A stretch of 9,692 nucleotides of DNA from DATKKX01 sp035542775 (GTDB lineage: Bacteria > Planctomycetota > Phycisphaerae > UBA1845 > UTPLA1), in the NCBI GenBank assembly GCA_035542775.1, contig DATKKX010000466.1:1-9692 (forward strand). The letters run 5' to 3'. How positions within the stretch are numbered: position 1 is the stretch's first letter; each line of letters opens with the position of its first letter. Positions 5,770 through 9,692 of this stretch are shown piece by piece. A program made the position numbers and the translations under genes. The notes below the pieces were generated by a model. That model was not told where the DNA came from, did not search any database, and saw only the letters and a list, made by a program, of their open reading frames with translations.

Positions 5770-7287
5770 CTACTCGATCGGCGGGTGCTCCTGAGCCTCG
5801 TCCGGCGGATGAACTTGTGCCGCGGAATCTGCTCCGGCGGATGACGTGGGCACCCCGGCGTCAGGATCGGCTGGCGCCTCTTTCGCATGTCCCCCTGAAT
5901 TGCTTCGCTTCGATCGCCGCGGGGCTCGCTTTCCTGCCTTCACGTCTTCGTCGAATTGCCTGCGGGAACGCAACAAATGGTGATAGTGCTGGGCGAAACG
6001 GTGGGCCTCGTCGCGAATCTGCTGGAGTAGGCGCAACGCGGCGTCGTTACGCGGCAGACGGATCGGCCGTTGCCGGGCCTGCATGTAGATCTCCTCTTCC
6101 TTCTTGGCGAGCGAGACCACCATCGGCGGCTTGACGAACATCTCTCGCGACGCTTCCAGGGCGGCGTGAAGCTGGCCCAGGCCGCCGTCGATCATGATGA
6201 CGTCGGGATAGAGCTCTTCTCCGTCGGCGGCCCGGCGATACCTGCGCTGGACCACCTCGCGGATCATCGCATAGTCATCCTGACCCTGGACGGTCTTGAT
6301 GCGAAACCGGCGATAGCCGCTCTTGAACGGCTTGCCGTCGATGAAGCAGACCAGCGCCCCCACCGACTCCTCGCCCTGCAGATTGGCGATGTCGATGCCC
6401 TCGATGATCCGGGGCGTGGCATCCAGCTCCAGGAGCTTGGCCAGGCGTTCCAGACCTTCCCGAGGATCGACGTAGAACACCTCGGGCTGCACGTCCTCGT
6501 CCACGTCGCCGGACAGTTTGAGGTTGTGGATGGCCTTGAACTGATCTCGCAGCCGGGCCGCCTCCTCGAAATCCAGTGCCTCCGCCGCCGCCTTCATGTC
6601 TTTCTCAAGTTCTCGAAGCATGACGCTGCGCTTGGACGACATGAACCGCTTGAACCTCTCGATGTCCTGTCGGTACTCCTCTCGGCTGATTCGATCGGCG
6701 CAGGGCGCGGTGCATCGCTTGATGGCGTGGAGAATGCACGGGCGGAAAAACCGCCGCTTCTCGTCATCCTCGCGGATATCCAGCTCGCAGGTGCGAAACT
6801 TGAACGCTTTCTGAAGCGCGTTCACGGCGTCGCGCAATGATCCGGCCGAGACGAACGGTCCGTAGAGCTTGGTACCCTTCAGCCGGGGCTTGCGGGTGAC
6901 GTATACGCCTGGGAAATCGTCGCCCGTCGTGATCTCCAGGTATGGGAACGTCTTGTCGTCCCGCAGTTGGGCGTTGTGCGGCGGCTGAATGTCCTTGATC
7001 AGCCGGCTCTCCTGCAGCAGGGCATCGACCTCCGTTTCGCATTCCAGGAAGTCGATATCCTCCACCTTGGCGATCATCCGGGCGATATCCGGCCCGCGCG
7101 TAGCCAGCAGGTCAGCAGAATCCTGGAAATACGAGGAGACGCGGGATCGCAAGTCCTTGGCCTTGCCGACGTACAGGACGCGCCCCTTGGCGTCTTTCAT
7201 CAGATAGACGCCCGGCGTCTTCGGAAACTGGGCAATACGTTCCCGAATCCGCTGCACGCGAGCATTAGCATCGGCCAGCGAATCCAT
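5770..7287 (-). CDS. uvrC: UvrABC system nuclease UvrC, lacking the C-terminal HhH domain
   Basis: Incises DNA on both sides of a lesion after damage handover by UvrA/UvrB in nucleotide excision repair. 505 residues from the ATG at 7287. An N-terminal GIY-YIG nuclease (about 20-100) has GVY (26-28), YVGKAKDLRSRV (39-50) and TEVDALLQESRLIK (85-98). Four cysteines (167, 184, 192, 196) match those shown to hold a 4Fe-4S cluster in E. coli UvrC, with five extra residues in the first gap. A UVR motif for UvrB contact follows (about 222-257), then the RNase-H-like nuclease with Asp299 (GIDIAN), Asp367 (MIDGGLGQL) and His429 (RDEAHRFA), the D-D-H triad. After residue 445 the expected HhH pair is missing. 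Instead there is a basic stretch (447-463) and an Ala/Pro/Asp-rich tail, leaving it about 100 residues shorter than E. coli UvrC. The start is chosen by family alignment; upstream codons overlap the aminotransferase gene. The gap to that gene is 22 bases. Confidence 0.95.
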   Translation of the reverse strand: MDSLADANARVQRIRERIAQFPKTPGVYLMKDAKGRVLYVGKAKDLRSRVSSYFQDSADLLATRGPDIARMIAKVEDIDFLECETEVDALLQESRLIKDIQPPHNAQLRDDKTFPYLEITTGDDFPGVYVTRKPRLKGTKLYGPFVSAGSLRDAVNALQKAFKFRTCELDIREDDEKRRFFRPCILHAIKRCTAPCADRISREEYRQDIERFKRFMSSKRSVMLRELEKDMKAAAEALDFEEAARLRDQFKAIHNLKLSGDVDEDVQPEVFYVDPREGLERLAKLLELDATPRIIEGIDIANLQGEESVGALVCFIDGKPFKSGYRRFRIKTVQGQDDYAMIREVVQRRYRRAADGEELYPDVIMIDGGLGQLHAALEASREMFVKPPMVVSLAKKEEEIYMQARQRPIRLPRNDAALRLLQQIRDEAHRFAQHYHHLLRSRRQFDEDVKAGKRAPRRSKRSNSGGHAKEAPADPDAGVPTSSAGADSAAQVHPPDEAQEHPPIE

Positions 7288-7309
7288 GATGGGTATTGTA
7301 TGCGAGCAG

Positions 7310-8509
7310 CTATTGCTTCGCTGCCCATGCGGCCAGGCGGGCCGCGGCATCCTGGAGAGTCTCAATTCTCTTGCAGAAGCAAAAACGCATCTGGCCATAG
7401 CCCAGGCTGGCGGGGTTGTAGAAACTGCTGCCGGGGACGCTGGCGACACCTGATTCCTTTACCAGCCGCATCGCCAGGGCCGTGTCATCCTCGCCCGGGC
7501 GTTTGAAGCGGTCGATCTCGACCATGATGTAATAGGCGCCTTCCGGGTAGTACCCCTCCATACCGGCACTCTTCAGAGCCGACCATATCACCTCGCGGCG
7601 AGCTGTGTAGTCCCTGATCAGTTCGTCATAGAACGAACGGGGCATCCGCAGGGCAAAGGCCCCCGCGACCTGCATCGGATGCGGCGCGCCGACAGTCAGG
7701 AAGTCGTGGACCTTGCGGATCGCCGCCGTAATCTGCGGCGAAGCAATGGCCCAGGCCACCCGCCAGCCCGTTACGCTGTAGGTTTTTGACATCCCGCCGA
7801 TGGTCACAGTGCGCTCCGCCATGCCCGGCAGTGTCGCGATCGAGACGTGCCGGCGGCCATCGTAGACGATGTGCTCGTAGATCTCGTCGGTGATCGCCAG
7901 AACATTCCACTCTTGGCAGAGATCGGCGATCAGTTGCAGCTCTTCGCGTGTGTAGACCTTGCCACAAGGATTGTGCGGCGTATTGACGATGATGCCGCGA
8001 GTCCTGTTGTTGAATGCCGCCGCGAGCTCATCGGGATCCAACTGAAAGCCGGCGCCTTTGATGGGATGGAGCGCCACATAGCGCGGCGTGGCCCCGCAGA
8101 GGATCGTGTCCGCGCCGTAGTTCTCGTAGAACGGCGAGGTCACGATCACCTCGTCGCCCGGGTTGATGGTGGCCAGCAGCGACGACATCATCGCCTCGGT
8201 CGTCCCGCAGCAAATTGTCACCTGCCGGTTCGGGTCGATATCCATCCCCTGAAACCAGCGGACCTTTTCAGCCAGGGCCTCAACCATCTGCGGGGCCCCC
8301 CATGTTCGGGCGTACTGGTTGTAGCCGTCGCGGATGGCCTTGATTGCGGCCTCCCGAAGCTCCGGCGGCGTCGGAAAATCGGGGAAGCCCTGAGCGAGGT
8401 TGACGCCCTTGTGAGCGAGGCATACCTGCGTCATCTTGCGGATGACGGATTCTTCGAAACGAGCGGCTTTCTCGGAAACGTAGCGATGGATCGTGTCGCG
8501 CGAAGTCAT
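7310..8509 (-). CDS. Class I/II PLP-dependent aminotransferase
   Basis: 399-residue cytoplasmic fold-type-I aminotransferase, full length for the family. LAQGFPDFPTPPELREAA (38-55) and NQYARTWGAPQM (64-75) form the N-terminal region typical of the kynurenine/methionine/glutamine-transaminase K group. GTTEAM (102-107) binds the cofactor phosphate, NTPHNPCGK (176-184) supplies Asn180, DEIYEH (208-213) supplies Asp208 and Tyr211, SKTYSVTGWR (241-250) contains the Schiff-base Lys242 and the phosphate-binding Arg250, and Arg375 (QMRFCF) should bind the substrate carboxylate. All catalytic residues are present. It probably transfers amino groups from methionine or an aromatic or other hydrophobic amino acid to a 2-oxo acid; exact substrates cannot be read from sequence. 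The start ATG at 8509 lies 20 bases after the previous gene's stop, without a strong ribosome site, which suggests translation within a shared transcript. Confidence 0.93.
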   Translation of the reverse strand: MTSRDTIHRYVSEKAARFEESVIRKMTQVCLAHKGVNLAQGFPDFPTPPELREAAIKAIRDGYNQYARTWGAPQMVEALAEKVRWFQGMDIDPNRQVTICCGTTEAMMSSLLATINPGDEVIVTSPFYENYGADTILCGATPRYVALHPIKGAGFQLDPDELAAAFNNRTRGIIVNTPHNPCGKVYTREELQLIADLCQEWNVLAITDEIYEHIVYDGRRHVSIATLPGMAERTVTIGGMSKTYSVTGWRVAWAIASPQITAAIRKVHDFLTVGAPHPMQVAGAFALRMPRSFYDELIRDYTARREVIWSALKSAGMEGYYPEGAYYIMVEIDRFKRPGEDDTALAMRLVKESGVASVPGSSFYNPASLGYGQMRFCFCKRIETLQDAAARLAAWAAKQ

Positions 8510-8529
8510 GTCGGCAAGTATAGCCGAGG

Positions 8530-9692
8530 TTACCGTCTGGTGGGCAGATCAATGAGCGGCCGAAGGCCTTCTTCATCGATGACCCGCCGGGCCAGGGGGT
8601 AATCTCGGATCGGCTGCCCAGGCGGTGTCCGGTCCTGGCGGAGGCGAGCCAGGGCGTCCGTTTCGTCTTGAACAACGCGACGAAGATGAAGGCCCGGAGG
8701 CATCGGGACGCTCAGATCCAGTTTGTACAGTCTCACGCTGCCCGGGGCGAAGACCTGGAGCTGTGCGATCGGCCTAGCTTTCGGCGACGCTTGGCACAAG
8801 ACATCGAGCCATTCTCGCTCGATGGTGAACCCCTCGGCGTCATGGCGGTATGACGGCAGAAGCCCCGGAAGCAGCGCGCTGACGAAAACGTAATCGACGC
8901 GGAGGGCCATGAGATTTTCCAGCCATTCCTGTGGATCCATGACATAGCGGTCGCAAGCCGGGCCGGACATGTCCGGGGGACCAATGGCGCGTGTTTGTGG
9001 GAGCATGGCGAAGTCGTGGTAGCAGCCGTCCGCCGGCCGCCGAGCAGGGACATAGAAGACGTGGTTTTCCAACCGCTGTCCGCAAAGGAAGTAAGGCACA
9101 TTGTTGCCGACATAGGCGATGCGCGCGCCATGCAGGTTGTGATCGACCCAGGCCCAAGCGGCGCCGAGCATCCGCCAATTCGGCCGGGCCATTGTGGCGG
9201 CACGCACATCCTTACCGCCGACGGTCGCGACCATCACAACCGTGAAGAACAGCGCGGGCAACCAAGCAGGCATGGTCACCACAAAGAATTGCGGCCGTGA
9301 CTTCGTCGCCCAAACGACGGCCAGCACAAGTAGGGCGAGCCACGCCCAGCCGACGCCTGAGGGCAAGGCCGGGCCCTCGTGCGCGAAGAAGACCACGAAA
9401 ATCACAACGGTGAGGAGGAGAACAACAACCGCTAAACCACGTAAGAGCCGTAAAATGGCAGCTCCGCACAGAATTACAAGGACCATCGGCCCCCAAGCGA
9501 ACCGCGGCTGCTGAAAAGGCAGGAGAAACCAGAAGGCCGCGAATGTCACGGCAGCCGAAACACACATGAGCAGCAACGGGCAGGGCAACGGCCTCCTCGA
9601 TGCCCCCGCGCTTACGCTTGCTGTGCCCGAACGGAGCTTGGCATGAAGCACCCGACCGCAACGCCAAACAGTCCACACCAGAGATGCTGCGA
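8530..9692 (-). CDS. C-terminal part of a GT-C-like membrane protein (runs off right edge)
   Basis: The frame ending at the TAA at 8530-8532 is open to the last base (387 codons), so the true start is probably outside the window. A GTG at 9678 is possible but would begin inside what reads as the end of a membrane helix (AASLVWTVWRC) followed by an Arg-rich loop. Counted from that GTG, hydrophobic segments lie at about 36-57, 65-83, 84-100, 110-128 and 138-157, with LLPFQQPRFAWGP (53-65) between the first two. A soluble, probably extracytoplasmic region of about 220 residues follows, with GARIAYVGNNVPYFLCG, RVDYVFVSALLPGLLPS and SVRLYKLDLSVP. Membrane helices with a P-R-aromatic-P loop before a C-terminal soluble domain are common in GT39/ArnT-like GT-C glycosyltransferases. 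The N-terminal catalytic Asp loop is not in view, so the activity is inference. It heads the run with the aminotransferase and uvrC. Confidence 0.72.
   Translation of the reverse strand, partial: AASLVWTVWRCGRVLHAKLRSGTASVSAGASRRPLPCPLLLMCVSAAVTFAAFWFLLPFQQPRFAWGPMVLVILCGAAILRLLRGLAVVVLLLTVVIFVVFFAHEGPALPSGVGWAWLALLVLAVVWATKSRPQFFVVTMPAWLPALFFTVVMVATVGGKDVRAATMARPNWRMLGAAWAWVDHNLHGARIAYVGNNVPYFLCGQRLENHVFYVPARRPADGCYHDFAMLPQTRAIGPPDMSGPACDRYVMDPQEWLENLMALRVDYVFVSALLPGLLPSYRHDAEGFTIEREWLDVLCQASPKARPIAQLQVFAPGSVRLYKLDLSVPMPPGLHLRRVVQDETDALARLRQDRTPPGQPIRDYPLARRVIDEEGLRPLIDLPTRR

Noticed and set aside
5801..5844. 12-base direct repeat TCCGGCGGATGA (5801 and 5833)
   Set aside because: Short, GC-rich, within the low-complexity tail of uvrC and out of reading-frame register; probably chance.
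6070..6840. Long plus-strand open frame (256 codons) opposite uvrC
   Set aside because: It lies wholly antisense to a well-conserved UvrC, and its translation has no recognisable domain; high GC lengthens antisense frames.
7288..7449. 54-residue N-terminal extension of UvrC
   Set aside because: It overlaps the end of the aminotransferase gene and adds sequence absent from the family; the ATG at 7287 fits the usual UvrC N-terminus.
7847..8602. Plus-strand open frame of 251 codons opposite the aminotransferase
   Set aside because: Antisense shadow of a gene with all catalytic motifs in place.

Overview
The window (9,692 bases, GC-rich) looks like chromosomal DNA of a planctomycete-type bacterium, perhaps from the Phycisphaerae side. 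The basis is a secreted matrixin-type protease ending in a dockerin-like module without any cohesin or cellulosome gene, together with general codon and protein character. This is inference; no rRNA or other firm taxonomic marker is present. I see no insertion sequence, integrase, CRISPR array or phage gene.

Layout from left to right. Bases 1-579 (minus) hold the N-terminal 193 codons of a multi-spanning membrane protein that resembles GT-C glycosyltransferases and runs off the left edge. Thirteen bases upstream on the same strand is a complete tRNA-Val(CAC) (593-666) with its own plausible sigma-70 promoter (721-748). Bases 889-2852 (minus) form a two-gene unit: a 126-residue protein built of four degenerate helical repeats, then an HDOD-GGDEF diguanylate cyclase with intact GGEEF active site and RxxD inhibitory site. 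Bases 2853-3414 are intergenic. They hold a near-consensus plus-strand promoter (TTGACG, 18-base spacer, TATAAT at 3085-3114) and a predicted ~294-base leader rich in hairpins. Its 3' end resembles the last stem-loop of c-di-GMP-I (GEMM) riboswitches. The leader precedes the only plus-strand gene (3415-5634), a 739-residue exported zinc metalloprotease with PPC-like, two FN3-like and dockerin-like modules, closed by a strong intrinsic terminator (5689-5730).

Bases 5770-9692 (minus) are a tight three-gene run: the C-terminal part of a second GT-C-like membrane protein (cut by the right edge), a fold-type-I PLP aminotransferase, and a UvrC nuclease that lacks the usual C-terminal helix-hairpin-helix domain. 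Gaps are about 20 bases, so they are probably co-transcribed although the functions are unrelated.

The most interesting region is the centre: a c-di-GMP-synthesising enzyme and a structured, GEMM-like leader back to back, the leader controlling a secreted protease. A local c-di-GMP control loop is a hypothesis only; the 5' half of a canonical GEMM aptamer is not present in recognisable form. The UvrC without its HhH domain is the second point worth checking.
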